Below are positions 43,886 to 51,369 of a stretch of DNA of 64,000 nucleotides, piece by piece. The notes under the pieces are model-generated. The model saw only the letters and a program-made list of their open reading frames with translations, made no database searches and had not been told where the DNA came from. The position numbers and the translations under genes are program-made. Numbering within the stretch: position 1 is the first letter of the stretch; every line of letters begins with the position of its first letter. The stretch is from Asanoa iriomotensis (GTDB taxonomy: Bacteria; Actinomycetota; Actinomycetes; Mycobacteriales; Micromonosporaceae). The stretch covers positions 45,434-109,433 of the forward strand of contig NZ_BONC01000022.1 of the NCBI RefSeq assembly GCF_016862515.1. Direction: 5' to 3'.

Positions 43886-44318
43886 CAGGTCGGACAACAG
43901 GACCCCAGCCAAGACGGCTGTCGACATCGCAGTGACCGCGACACCGCCGGCACGCACCGACTCGCCACGCCGGCCACACACCGAACCAGACCAGGCCGCC
44001 AACAACACCCCAGCCCACACGCCGACCAACACCGCACTGCGCCCGGCACCGCCGGCACGCATTGACCCGCCACGCTAGCCACACAACGAATCAGGCCAGG
44101 GCCGGCAACAGCTCCTCAGCCCACACGTCGATCGACATCGCACTCACGCCGCGCCACCGGCACGCACCAAAAGTCGGCCACGCCGCCACATACCGAACCA
44201 GACCAGGGCTGCCAACAGCACCCCATTTCATACGCGGTCGACACCAGACTGGCCCCGACGCAACCCGGCTGGACCGACTTGCGGCGCCGCGACGCACCGA
44301 GTTAGCTCAGGTCGGGCA
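43886..44318. repeat. ~105-nt degenerate tandem repeats between convergent genes
   Basis: The 421-nt gap between the reductase and dehydrogenase genes is filled with about four diverged copies starting near 43886, 43991, 44096 and 44202. Common pieces are CAGGnCnnnCAACA, CCCAGCCCACACG, GCACCGCCGGCACGCA and CACGCCGGCCACACA. A fifth start, TCAGGTCGGGCATCAG, is the coding 3' end of the dehydrogenase gene, so the array seems derived from that gene end. No gene is visible here. Confidence 0.75.
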
Positions 44319-45420
44319 TCAGCGAGATGTGGATGGCGTCCTCGTCCGTCTCGCCCGCCAGTACGCGGATCGCGTGGTCGACCTGGTCGAGGCCGTAGCG
44401 GTGGGTCGCGAGCCTCTCCAGCGGGAACCGCCGCGACGCGAGCTGTTCCAACGCCAGCTCGCACGCCCGGTAGGAGTGGCCGCGGGCGCTCTTGATGGTG
44501 ATCGCCTTCTCGGTGAGCAGCTTGACCGGGAAGTCGGGGAACGCGGCGAGCTCGCCCTGGATCAGCAGGACGCCCTCGCGCCGCTTGAGCACCTGGATGC
44601 CGAGCAGCACGGGCGCGGTGCCGGCACGCGACGTGCAGTCGAGCACGAAGTCGACCCCGCGACCTCCGGTGATCTCCCGCACGCGTTCCAGCGGATCCTC
44701 CGAGACGACGTCGACGACGTGGTCGGCGCCGAGCTCGCGGGCCAGGTCGAGCCGCGGCTTGTCGCGGGTGGTGCCGGTGACGATGATCTGGGCCGCACCG
44801 GCCTGTTTCGCGGCGACCACCTGGGAAAGGCCCTGCTGCCCCGGCCCCTGGATCAGCACGGTGCTGCTGTAGCCGACGCCCGCGGCGAGCAGCGCCCACT
44901 CGATCCCGTTGGACAGCGGCGTCACCAGGCCGGCCAGCTCCGGCGTGACGCCGGCGGGGACCTTGTGCAGGACCGCGTTCCAGGGCAGGTACATGTAGTC
45001 GGCGAAGCCGCCCCAGAACGTGCCCGGGTTCGCGGCCGAGGTGTAGCCGTAGCGCCGGGCGTCCGGGTTCGTGCGCCAGTCGGTCGCCTCGCAGTGCCGG
45101 TACTCGCCGATCCGGCACCACTCGCAGTGAAAACAGCCGACGTAGTGCTCGACGAAGACGCGGTCGCCCTCGCGCAGGTTGTGCCGGCGTTGGAAGGCGC
45201 GGCCCGCCCGGGCGATCACGCCGACGTTCTCGTGGCCCATGATGACCGGGCCGTGGATCATGCTCGGCGGGTTGGCGTAGATCTTCACGTCGGTGCCGCA
45301 GATGCCGGCGACCTCCACCCGCATCAGCGCCGAGTCGTCGTCGAGCTCGGGCAGCGGAAGCTCCCGCATCTCGGTCCTACCCGCCGCGACCCGCACCGCC
45401 GCACGCACCAGCTCGGGCAT
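44302..45420 (-). CDS. Zinc-dependent medium-chain dehydrogenase
   Basis: 372 residues. Alcohol/polyol dehydrogenase of the MDR family: catalytic zinc residues in VAGICGTDVKIY and MGHENVGVI, structural zinc Cys cluster in GCFHCEWCRIGEYRHC, and the NAD-binding turn GPGQQGLSQVVAAKQAGA. It might perform the dihydrodiol or semialdehyde dehydrogenation needed in the aromatic pathway, though the textbook enzymes for those steps belong to other families. The ATG at 45420 has GAGGAG at 8 nt spacing. It is divergent from the decarboxylase-like gene, with a FadR-type site in the gap. The 3' end is the source of a repeat array. Confidence 0.9.
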   Translation of the reverse strand: MPELVRAAVRVAAGRTEMRELPLPELDDDSALMRVEVAGICGTDVKIYANPPSMIHGPVIMGHENVGVIARAGRAFQRRHNLREGDRVFVEHYVGCFHCEWCRIGEYRHCEATDWRTNPDARRYGYTSAANPGTFWGGFADYMYLPWNAVLHKVPAGVTPELAGLVTPLSNGIEWALLAAGVGYSSTVLIQGPGQQGLSQVVAAKQAGAAQIIVTGTTRDKPRLDLARELGADHVVDVVSEDPLERVREITGGRGVDFVLDCTSRAGTAPVLLGIQVLKRREGVLLIQGELAAFPDFPVKLLTEKAITIKSARGHSYRACELALEQLASRRFPLERLATHRYGLDQVDHAIRVLAGETDEDAIHISLMPDLS

Positions 45421-45445
45421 GACCACAACTCCTCAATAGATAAAA

Positions 45446-45456
45446 TGGTCAGCCCA
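45446..45456. promoter_or_regulatory. FadR-type operator candidate, site 5
   Basis: TGGTCAGCCCA matches the pattern TnGTnnnACnA except for one base. It lies 25 nt upstream of the dehydrogenase start and 47 nt upstream of the decarboxylase-like start, inside their shared 83-nt gap. Confidence 0.5.
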
Positions 45457-45503
45457 ATATACCCTAGGCGCAGTCATACGACCGATCAGGAGGCATGCGG
45501 GCA

Positions 45504-46442
45504 ATGGCGCAGCTGCTGGTGACCGTCACGCGTACCCAGGGAAACAACCGGGCATTGAAGTCCGGCGCGGTCTCACCCGCCGGCTACCCGCTGACCTTCA
45601 ACGAGGTGCCGGTCCTGGTCGACGCGTTCCGCCGGATGGTCCGCGAGCGGGCGTACGACGTCAGCGAGATGGCCCTGACCACCTACCTGTGCGCCCGCGC
45701 GCACGGCGTCGCCTTCACCGCGCTGCCGGTCTTCCTGGTCCGCGGCTTCCACCACGGCGCGATCGTGGTGCGGGCCGACGGCGAGATCACCAAGCCCGGC
45801 CAGCTCGCGGGCCGCCGGGTCGGCGTCAACCGGGGCTACACCGTCACCACCGGCGTGTGGGCCCGTGCGATCCTCGCCCTCGAACACGGGCTCGACCTCG
45901 ACTCGGTGACCTGGGTGCCCTCCGGCGACGAGCACGTGCAGGCCTACCGCCCGCCCGCGAACGTCGTGCCCGCCGACCCGGGCCGGACGCTCGCCCAACT
46001 GCTGCGCGACGGCGACGTGGACGCGGTGATCGGCACCCCGGTCGACGGCCCCGACGTCGTGCCGCTGATCCCCGCCCCGGAGGAGGCGGGGTTCGCCGCC
46101 CTGCACGGTCGCGGCCTCTACCCGATCAACCACCTCGTGGTCGTCCGCGACGACGTGCTCGCCGCCAACCCGGGCGTCGCGGCGGCGGTGTTCGAGGCCT
46201 TCGCCGAGTCCAAGCGCCGCTACGTCGCCGGCCTGCGGCTGGGCGCGGTCAACGACGCGACCGACCGGATGTACGCACGGGTCATGGCCGAGACCGGCGC
46301 GGACCCGCTGCCGTACGGCATCGAGCCCAACCGCCGGATCCTGGAGCTGCTCGTCGATCAGGCCGTCGCACAGCACATCCTGCGCGAACCGGTCGACGTC
46401 GACGCGATGTTCGCGCCGTCCACCGTGGACCTCACCGGATAG
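45504..46442 (+). CDS. 4,5-dihydroxyphthalate decarboxylase-like protein
   Basis: 312 residues from the ATG at 45504 (AGGAGG about 10 nt upstream). Fold of periplasmic-binding-protein type 2, but without a signal peptide, as in Pht5-like decarboxylases. Typical blocks: NRALKSGAVSPAG, VLVDAFRRMVRERAYDVSEM, ALTTYLCARAHG, RGFHHGAIVVRADGEI, LAGRRVGVNRGYTVTTGVWA and YPINHLVVVRDDVLAANPG. In phthalate degraders this enzyme makes protocatechuate from 4,5-dihydroxyphthalate. Divergent from the dehydrogenase gene; the last 11 nt overlap the convergent hydrolase gene. A close relative with another aromatic substrate is possible. Confidence 0.82.
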   Translation: MAQLLVTVTRTQGNNRALKSGAVSPAGYPLTFNEVPVLVDAFRRMVRERAYDVSEMALTTYLCARAHGVAFTALPVFLVRGFHHGAIVVRADGEITKPGQLAGRRVGVNRGYTVTTGVWARAILALEHGLDLDSVTWVPSGDEHVQAYRPPANVVPADPGRTLAQLLRDGDVDAVIGTPVDGPDVVPLIPAPEEAGFAALHGRGLYPINHLVVVRDDVLAANPGVAAAVFEAFAESKRRYVAGLRLGAVNDATDRMYARVMAETGADPLPYGIEPNRRILELLVDQAVAQHILREPVDVDAMFAPSTVDLTG

Positions 46443-47283
46443 CGCGGAGGAACTCCACGATGCGGGCCGGCGCCGACGACTCGGTCTGCTCGGCCACCGG
46501 CACGTCCCAAAAGTCGTTGACCGGCAGGCACTCCTGCAGATACCGGGCCGCCGACGGCGCGTGCGAGGTGTCCTGGCCGGGCACGATCAGCGCCGGCACG
46601 TCGAGGGCGAGCAGGTCCTCGGGCTCCGGCCCGGGCACGGTGTCCCGGTCGAAGAGCAGCCGCGCGGTCCCGGAGACGATCGCGGCATAGCGGGCCGGGT
46701 CGACCGCGGCGTAGGCATCGGCGAACGCGGCGTCGTGTCGCAGGGGCGCCGCCCACGGACCGACCCGGGCGTCCTTGCTGAAGCCGTCCGAAGTGGACCG
46801 GGCCAGCGCGACGACGGCGCCCAGACCGTGCGCGGCGGCGAACGCGAGATGGGTGACGAACCGCTCGTGCTGCTTCATCCGGTAGCGCACGCCGCCGGCT
46901 GGCGAGTAAAGCACCATGCTGCGCACCCGCCCGGGATGGGCGACGGCCGTCGCCGCCACGGTCGAACACCCGACGCAGCCGCCCATCAGGTGAGCGGACT
47001 CGATCCGCAAATGGTCGAGCAGCCCCACCGCCTGGGCGACGTAGGACGCCCACGTGAGCCGCTCGACCCGGCCGCCGGACCCGCCGGACTCCCGCCGGTC
47101 GAACCGGACGCAGGTGTACTCCTTGCTCAGGTGCGCGACCAGGTTGAGCCGGCGGTAGACGCCGACGGTCTCCCACGCCTCCAGGTGCGAGTCGAAGCCG
47201 CCGGGCGAGAACATCAGCAGGGCCGGGCCGGTGCCGGTGACCTCGTAGCGGGTGGTGATGCCGTCGATGACCGCGGTGGGCAT
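46432..47283 (-). CDS. Alpha/beta hydrolase
   Basis: 283 residues, single-domain hydrolase. Begins MPTAVIDGITTRYEVTGTGP with the oxyanion region LLMFSPGGFDSHLEAW; the nucleophile elbow reads LMGGCVGCSTVAATA, so the catalytic residue appears to be Cys rather than Ser (GCVGC in place of GxSxG). The acid may be in PALIVPGQDTSHAP, where the His also lies. A Cys nucleophile occurs in dienelactone hydrolases and some C-C hydrolases, so lactone or ring-fission-product hydrolysis is a reasonable guess. It is the last gene of the six-gene unit starting at 51302, 11 nt after the PanB-like gene. Confidence 0.85.
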   Translation of the reverse strand: MPTAVIDGITTRYEVTGTGPALLMFSPGGFDSHLEAWETVGVYRRLNLVAHLSKEYTCVRFDRRESGGSGGRVERLTWASYVAQAVGLLDHLRIESAHLMGGCVGCSTVAATAVAHPGRVRSMVLYSPAGGVRYRMKQHERFVTHLAFAAAHGLGAVVALARSTSDGFSKDARVGPWAAPLRHDAAFADAYAAVDPARYAAIVSGTARLLFDRDTVPGPEPEDLLALDVPALIVPGQDTSHAPSAARYLQECLPVNDFWDVPVAEQTESSAPARIVEFLRAIR

Positions 47284-47294
47284 GAGCGAGGTTC

Positions 47295-48125
47295 CTATTC
47301 GGACGGTGGTACGGGGATCCCGCCGCGGATCTGGCGGCCGGCGCGCACGTCGGCGGCGTACGCGCGCAGTGCCTCGTAGCTGATCCGGGCGACGTTGGCG
47401 TAGGTGTCGGGCTCCTTGTCGACGTTCGTGGCCGCGTACCCGATGGCGGCGGTGGCCATCCGGATGCGCCCGTCGAGCCACGGCCCGCCGCCGAAACCGC
47501 CGAGGACCGGCACGTCGACGGCCGCCACGACGGCTGGGCCGACGACCGACCCCGAGTTGGTGAAGTTGAGCAGGGAAGCGCCCGCCGCGACCAGCTCCCG
47601 CGCCTGCTCCACCAGCTCCCGCGTCATCGCGGCGGGCACCTGCGCGCCGGCCGCCGCGCGGTAGCTGACCCCGTGCCGCAGCGCGGTCTGCGGGGTCAGG
47701 CCGAACTGGGCGAAGACCGGGATCCCGGCCCGCGCGATGGCCCGCACCGCCTCCGGGAAGTCGGGCGCGCCGTCGACCTTCACGAGGTCGACACCGGCCT
47801 CCTTCACGAGGCGCACCGCGGCGCGCACCGCGCTGTCGACGCCCTCCTGCAAAGGCCCGTACGGGAAGTCGCAACTGAGCAGCGCCCGGCTGACACCGCG
47901 CCGCACGGCCTTCGCGACCACCAGGAGCTCGTCGAGCGTCACCTCGAACGGGCTCGCGTGGCCCCACAGGTTGACGCCGACGGTGTCGCCGACCGAGACG
48001 ATGTCCGCGCCGGCCCGGTCCGCGATCCGCGCCATCTGGTAGTCCCAGGCCACGACGCACACGCTCTTGCGCCCGTCGGCCTTCATCGCCTGGACGTCGG
48101 CCAGGCTCACCCGTTCGCCACTCAT
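47295..48125 (-). CDS. PanB-like protein with altered active site
   Basis: 276 residues. Clear sequence relation to ketopantoate hydroxymethyltransferase (PEP mutase/isocitrate lyase superfamily): VSVGDTVGVNLWGHAS, LLSCDFPYGPLQEG, VKVDGAPDFPEAVRAI and FGLTPQTALRHG line up with the PanB blocks. Of the metal ligands Asp47 and Asp86 are kept and the third, Glu in PanB, is Asp118. The catalytic Glu of PanB (motif LECVP) is replaced: the matching stretch reads LNFTNSG with Thr189, and the His before GLTPQ is Gln140. It therefore probably does an aldol or retro-aldol type reaction on a different substrate. The start overlaps the upstream gene stop by 4 nt. Confidence 0.78.
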   Translation of the reverse strand: MSGERVSLADVQAMKADGRKSVCVVAWDYQMARIADRAGADIVSVGDTVGVNLWGHASPFEVTLDELLVVAKAVRRGVSRALLSCDFPYGPLQEGVDSAVRAAVRLVKEAGVDLVKVDGAPDFPEAVRAIARAGIPVFAQFGLTPQTALRHGVSYRAAAGAQVPAAMTRELVEQARELVAAGASLLNFTNSGSVVGPAVVAAVDVPVLGGFGGGPWLDGRIRMATAAIGYAATNVDKEPDTYANVARISYEALRAYAADVRAGRQIRGGIPVPPSE

Positions 48126-48604
48126 GCCCGGATCGCCCGCAGCAGCTCGACCAGGTCCTCGACGTCGGCGGGGACCATCAGCACCCGGGCGTACGGCCGC
48201 AGCGCCGCGAGCGCGTCGCGGGTCTCGTCGTCGTCGAGCACCAGGCCGGCGGTCATCACGCCGCGGACGGTGCAGGACGCGCCGATCGTGGCGGCGGCCG
48301 AAGCGCCATCGGCGGTGCCGGCGACCATCACGACCGCGTCGACGCCGTCCAGTTCCGGTGCCAGCGGCACGGACTCGCCGGAACCCACCCGTTCGAGGTG
48401 CAACCCGTCGGGCGACCCGAGCAGGTAGAACCGCGAGTGGTGCCAGGCGTGCCCGGCGACGGCCCGCACGGCGGACGCGGCGACGTCGTCGAGGGCGACG
48501 ACCCGGGTCGCGCGGGACGGCACGAGCGGGTAGCCGATCCGGAACCGCGCCTCGGCGGCCGTGGCCGCGCGGGCGCAGCTGTTGAGCAGGACGGGGCGGG
48601 CCAT
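48122..48604 (-). CDS. Uncharacterised 160-residue protein in catabolic operon
   Basis: Not recognised. 160 residues from the ATG at 48604, which is 1 nt beyond the Rieske oxygenase stop, so translation is coupled on that side; on the other side it overlaps the PanB-like gene by 4 nt. The C-terminal half looks like a Rossmann-like or flavodoxin-like alternation of strands and helices: DAVVMVAGTADGASAAATIG, CTVRGVMTAGLVLDDD, RVLMVPADVEDLVELLRAI. The N-terminus MARPVLLNSCARAATAAEA contains a Cys and many small residues. No signal peptide or membrane helix. The tight coupling suggests that it works with the oxygenase or the PanB-like protein. Confidence 0.75.
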   Translation of the reverse strand: MARPVLLNSCARAATAAEARFRIGYPLVPSRATRVVALDDVAASAVRAVAGHAWHHSRFYLLGSPDGLHLERVGSGESVPLAPELDGVDAVVMVAGTADGASAAATIGASCTVRGVMTAGLVLDDDETRDALAALRPYARVLMVPADVEDLVELLRAIRA

Positions 48605-48605
48605 C

Positions 48606-49892
48606 TCAGACCGTCGTCTGCGCCACGCCCGGGCGCGCGACCACCGCGTCGCGTACACCGTCCAGCATGGACTGGTCTGCCGGCAGCACGATCGAGGCGG
48701 ACCGGATCCGCTGGTGCTCCGGCGCGAGGCCCGGCGGCGGCGTGCCCTGTTCCGCCAGCGCGAGGGCCGCCTTGCGCAGCCGCTGCCGCGCCTTGATGAT
48801 GCCCGCGTCGGTGGCCACGAGCCGCTCCTTGGTGCGGTCGACGATCGGGCCCATGCTCTCCTGCAGCGAGGAGTCCTGGATCGCGATGCCCTTGATGCCG
48901 GAGTACATCTCGCCCCGGCGCTGCGCGTCGCGGTCCATCAGGTAGTCGTTGTCCTTGTTGGCCACCGGCCGGTACGTGCCGGGGATGTTCTCGTTGTGCA
49001 CCCCGAGGCCCGCCTTCATCGCGTCGACCTCGGCCGTGGTCAGCGCGCGCACAGGGTGGTAGTCGAACGTGTAGACCCAGCAGTTCTCGTCGTCGATCGG
49101 CACCCAGAAGTGGCCGTGCACCGGGTGGTCGCCGCGCGGCGGGACCATCGTGAAGTTGGGCATCACCCACGGCGTGACCCGCCAGTAGTAGTGGCCCTCC
49201 TCGGCGTTGCGCCGGGCGCCGATCAGCAGCCCACCCTCGTTCTCGGCTACTTCGAAGAATGGTTTGACATCATTCTTGTTGTACTCGTTGCCCTTCGAAC
49301 CCTTGAACAACGGATCGGTGTTGAGGTTGCCGGAGTGCAGGAATGTCACGTGGCTGGAGTCGATGCCGCCCTCCAGCGCCTGCAGCCAGTTGCACTCCTG
49401 CCAGCGCTTGGACGTGTAGGTCTGCTCGCCGGGTACGCGGACGAACTCCCACTCCGGCAGCGGCGGCTGGTGCTCCGGGTCGCCCAGATAGGTCCAGAGG
49501 ACGTCGCCGACCTTCACCAGCGGGTACGAACGCAGCTTGACGTTGGCCGCGAAGTTGCCGGTCTCGGGCTCCGACGGCACCTCGACGCACTGTCCGGTGT
49601 AGTCGTACTTCCAGCCGTGGTACGCGCAGCGCAGGCCGGAGTCCTCGTTGCGGCCGAACCAGAGCGAGACGCCGCGGTGGGCGCAGAACTCGTCGACGAG
49701 CCCGTACCGGCCCTGTGAGTCGCGGAAGGCGACGAGGCGCTCGGAGAGGATCTTGACGCGGACCGGCGCGCAGTCGTCGTCGGGCAGCTCCTCGGCCAGC
49801 AGCGCCGGCATCCAGTACCGGCGGAACAGGTCGCCCATGCGGGTGCCCGGACCGGTCTGCGTCAGCAGCTCGTTGATCTCAGTTCTGAGCAA
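48606..49892 (-). CDS. Rieske oxygenase, phthalate 4,5-dioxygenase-like large subunit
   Basis: 428 residues. Rieske [2Fe-2S] ligands are Cys70, His72, Cys89 and His92 (CAHRG and CAYHGWKYD). The mononuclear iron site is in EGGIDSSHVTFLHSG (Asp178, His181, His186). The N-terminus (LLTQTGPGTRMGDLFRRYWM) and the phrase FRRYWMPALLAEELPDDD are typical of the single-subunit phthalate 4,5-dioxygenase and related group, which use separate ferredoxin and reductase. Both partners are in the island (ferredoxin at 49917, reductase at 42633). The exact substrate cannot be read from sequence; the Pht5-like decarboxylase points to a phthalate-like acid. Confidence 0.92.
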   Translation of the reverse strand: MLRTEINELLTQTGPGTRMGDLFRRYWMPALLAEELPDDDCAPVRVKILSERLVAFRDSQGRYGLVDEFCAHRGVSLWFGRNEDSGLRCAYHGWKYDYTGQCVEVPSEPETGNFAANVKLRSYPLVKVGDVLWTYLGDPEHQPPLPEWEFVRVPGEQTYTSKRWQECNWLQALEGGIDSSHVTFLHSGNLNTDPLFKGSKGNEYNKNDVKPFFEVAENEGGLLIGARRNAEEGHYYWRVTPWVMPNFTMVPPRGDHPVHGHFWVPIDDENCWVYTFDYHPVRALTTAEVDAMKAGLGVHNENIPGTYRPVANKDNDYLMDRDAQRRGEMYSGIKGIAIQDSSLQESMGPIVDRTKERLVATDAGIIKARQRLRKAALALAEQGTPPPGLAPEHQRIRSASIVLPADQSMLDGVRDAVVARPGVAQTTV

Positions 49893-49916
49893 GGTGTTCC
49901 TGTCCTCTCAGGGTTA

Positions 49917-50240
49917 TCAGACCTGCTCGGGCGGGACGTCGAGGACGATCCCGTCGAGCTCGGTGGTCAACGGGATCTGACAGGCGAGCCGGCTGCCGGC
50001 CCGCCTGTCGTCGACCCCGAGATCGAGCAGGTCGTCCTCCATGTCGCCCGGTGCGCCCACGCCCGCGCGGAACTCCTCGCGGACCCAGACGTGACACGTT
50101 CCACATGAGACGTTGCCGCCGCACTCGCCGATGATGCCCGGGATGCCGTTTCGCACCGCGGCGGACATGGCGCTCTCCCCCACGGCGGCGTCGACGACCC
50201 GCTCCACGCCGGCGGTGTCGACGTACACGACTTTCGGCAC
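49917..50240 (-). CDS. [2Fe-2S] ferredoxin, putidaredoxin/adrenodoxin type
   Basis: 107 residues. Cluster ligands are Cys40, Cys46, Cys49 and Cys87, spaced C-x5-C-x2-C as in ECGGNVSCGTCHVWV and ACQIP; GAPGDMEDDLLDLGVDDRRA is the acidic interaction helix typical of vertebrate-type ferredoxins. It most likely shuttles electrons from the FAD reductase to the Rieske oxygenase whose gene begins 24 nt downstream. The bicupin 2 gene lies 15 nt upstream on the same transcript. Confidence 0.95.
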   Translation of the reverse strand: MPKVVYVDTAGVERVVDAAVGESAMSAAVRNGIPGIIGECGGNVSCGTCHVWVREEFRAGVGAPGDMEDDLLDLGVDDRRAGSRLACQIPLTTELDGIVLDVPPEQV

Positions 50241-50255
50241 GATCGGGCTCCCGGC

Positions 50256-51302
50256 TCAGCGCGCGGCGACCGGCTGCGCCGCGGCCGCCGTGACCGGGGT
50301 CTTCGAGGCTTCCGCGAAGTAGTGGACGCGGTCGTAGCCCAGGTGCTTGAACAACCGGTTCTGCGACGAGAGCAGCCGCAGCGGGCGGCCGTCCGACGAG
50401 AAGTGCTGCGCGATCGTGTTCTGCGGGATGTAGAGGGTGTCGCCCTTCTTGATCTCGTGGCGGGTCGGCTCGAGCGCGATGTGGCCGTAGTACTTCTCGG
50501 CGATCTCGGCCGCGACCTCCCAGTGCAGCGAGTAGCCGCCGCCCTCGAGGACGTACATGACCTCGTCGGCCATCTTCCAGTACTTGCCGGAGTTGCCGCC
50601 CGCGGGAATGTCGAGCTCGTAGACGTCGACGCTGAACTGGCGGTGGTCGTCCTGCTGGTAGCTGTTGATGACCCGGACCCGGCCCAGCGGGGTGTCCTCC
50701 CAGACGGTGTCCTCGGGCGTGATGACCTTCTTGCGGTCGACCACGTCGGGCGTCCAGATCTGCGACCAGTCGATCCGCTCGCCGAACTCGTCGGGCCGGT
50801 CGATCGGGCCGCCGCGGCCCTGCTGGATCATGCCCATGAACATCCAGGTGCACTTGGCCTTCATGACGATCGCGAGCGCGGTCTCGTCGTACGGGTTGAA
50901 GTGCCGGTGCACCGAGTCGGTGTGCACGAAGACGAGGTCGTCCTTCTTCCAGTCGTAGCGCTGGTCGTCGTGGATCTCGTAACCGGCGCCCTCGAGGATG
51001 TAGAAGGCCGCCTCGTTCTGGTGACCGTGGCCTCGGTTGGAGCTGTGCGGCGCGAGCTCGACGAAGTGCACCTGCAGGGTCTGGGTCAGGAACTCGTCGT
51101 CACCCGGCCCGATCCGCCACCAGCCGCGGTTCTTCGAGTTGGCCTTCTCCTCGGGTGTGCCCGAGTGACCCACCGAACCGTCGTCGACGACGACGGTCTC
51201 GTCGCGCACGCGGTCCACCGCCAGTTGAGCCTGTCGGATGTGGTCGAGGCTGTAGGTCGGCGACGACATGCCGCGAACGAACACGCGCTCGCTCTTACCC
51301 AT
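50256..51302 (-). CDS. Bicupin protein 2 (active site in N-terminal cupin)
   Basis: 348 residues, soluble. The N-terminal barrel keeps likely metal ligands in NRGHGHQNEAAFYILEGAGY (His, His, Glu) and VHTDSVHRHFNPYDE (His). The C-terminal barrel (GKYWKMADEVMYVLEGGGYS, ending IPQNTIAQHFSSDG) has lost the HxH pair. That is the opposite arrangement to bicupin 1. First gene of a six-gene operon running to 46432; ATG at 51302 with GGAGG 5 nt upstream, and a perfect FadR-type site 24 nt before it. It may be a ring-cleavage dioxygenase or an isomerase; no direct evidence. Confidence 0.8.
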   Translation of the reverse strand: MGKSERVFVRGMSSPTYSLDHIRQAQLAVDRVRDETVVVDDGSVGHSGTPEEKANSKNRGWWRIGPGDDEFLTQTLQVHFVELAPHSSNRGHGHQNEAAFYILEGAGYEIHDDQRYDWKKDDLVFVHTDSVHRHFNPYDETALAIVMKAKCTWMFMGMIQQGRGGPIDRPDEFGERIDWSQIWTPDVVDRKKVITPEDTVWEDTPLGRVRVINSYQQDDHRQFSVDVYELDIPAGGNSGKYWKMADEVMYVLEGGGYSLHWEVAAEIAEKYYGHIALEPTRHEIKKGDTLYIPQNTIAQHFSSDGRPLRLLSSQNRLFKHLGYDRVHYFAEASKTPVTAAAAQPVAAR

Positions 51303-51325
51303 TGGTACCTCCGCAAGTTGGCTAT

Positions 51326-51336
51326 TGGTATGACCA
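51326..51336. promoter_or_regulatory. FadR-type operator candidate, site 6
   Basis: TGGTATGACCA matches TnGTnnnACnA completely. It lies 23 nt upstream of bicupin 2, the first gene of the oxygenase operon, in the 67-nt gap after the MFS gene. Confidence 0.65.
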
Positions 51337-51369
51337 TAATTCCGAATACCGTTTACAGCAAGACCAGGG

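Noticed and set aside
47295..48125. Calling this gene panB with a role in pantothenate synthesis
   Set aside because: The catalytic Glu and an active-site His are replaced and the operon is catabolic.
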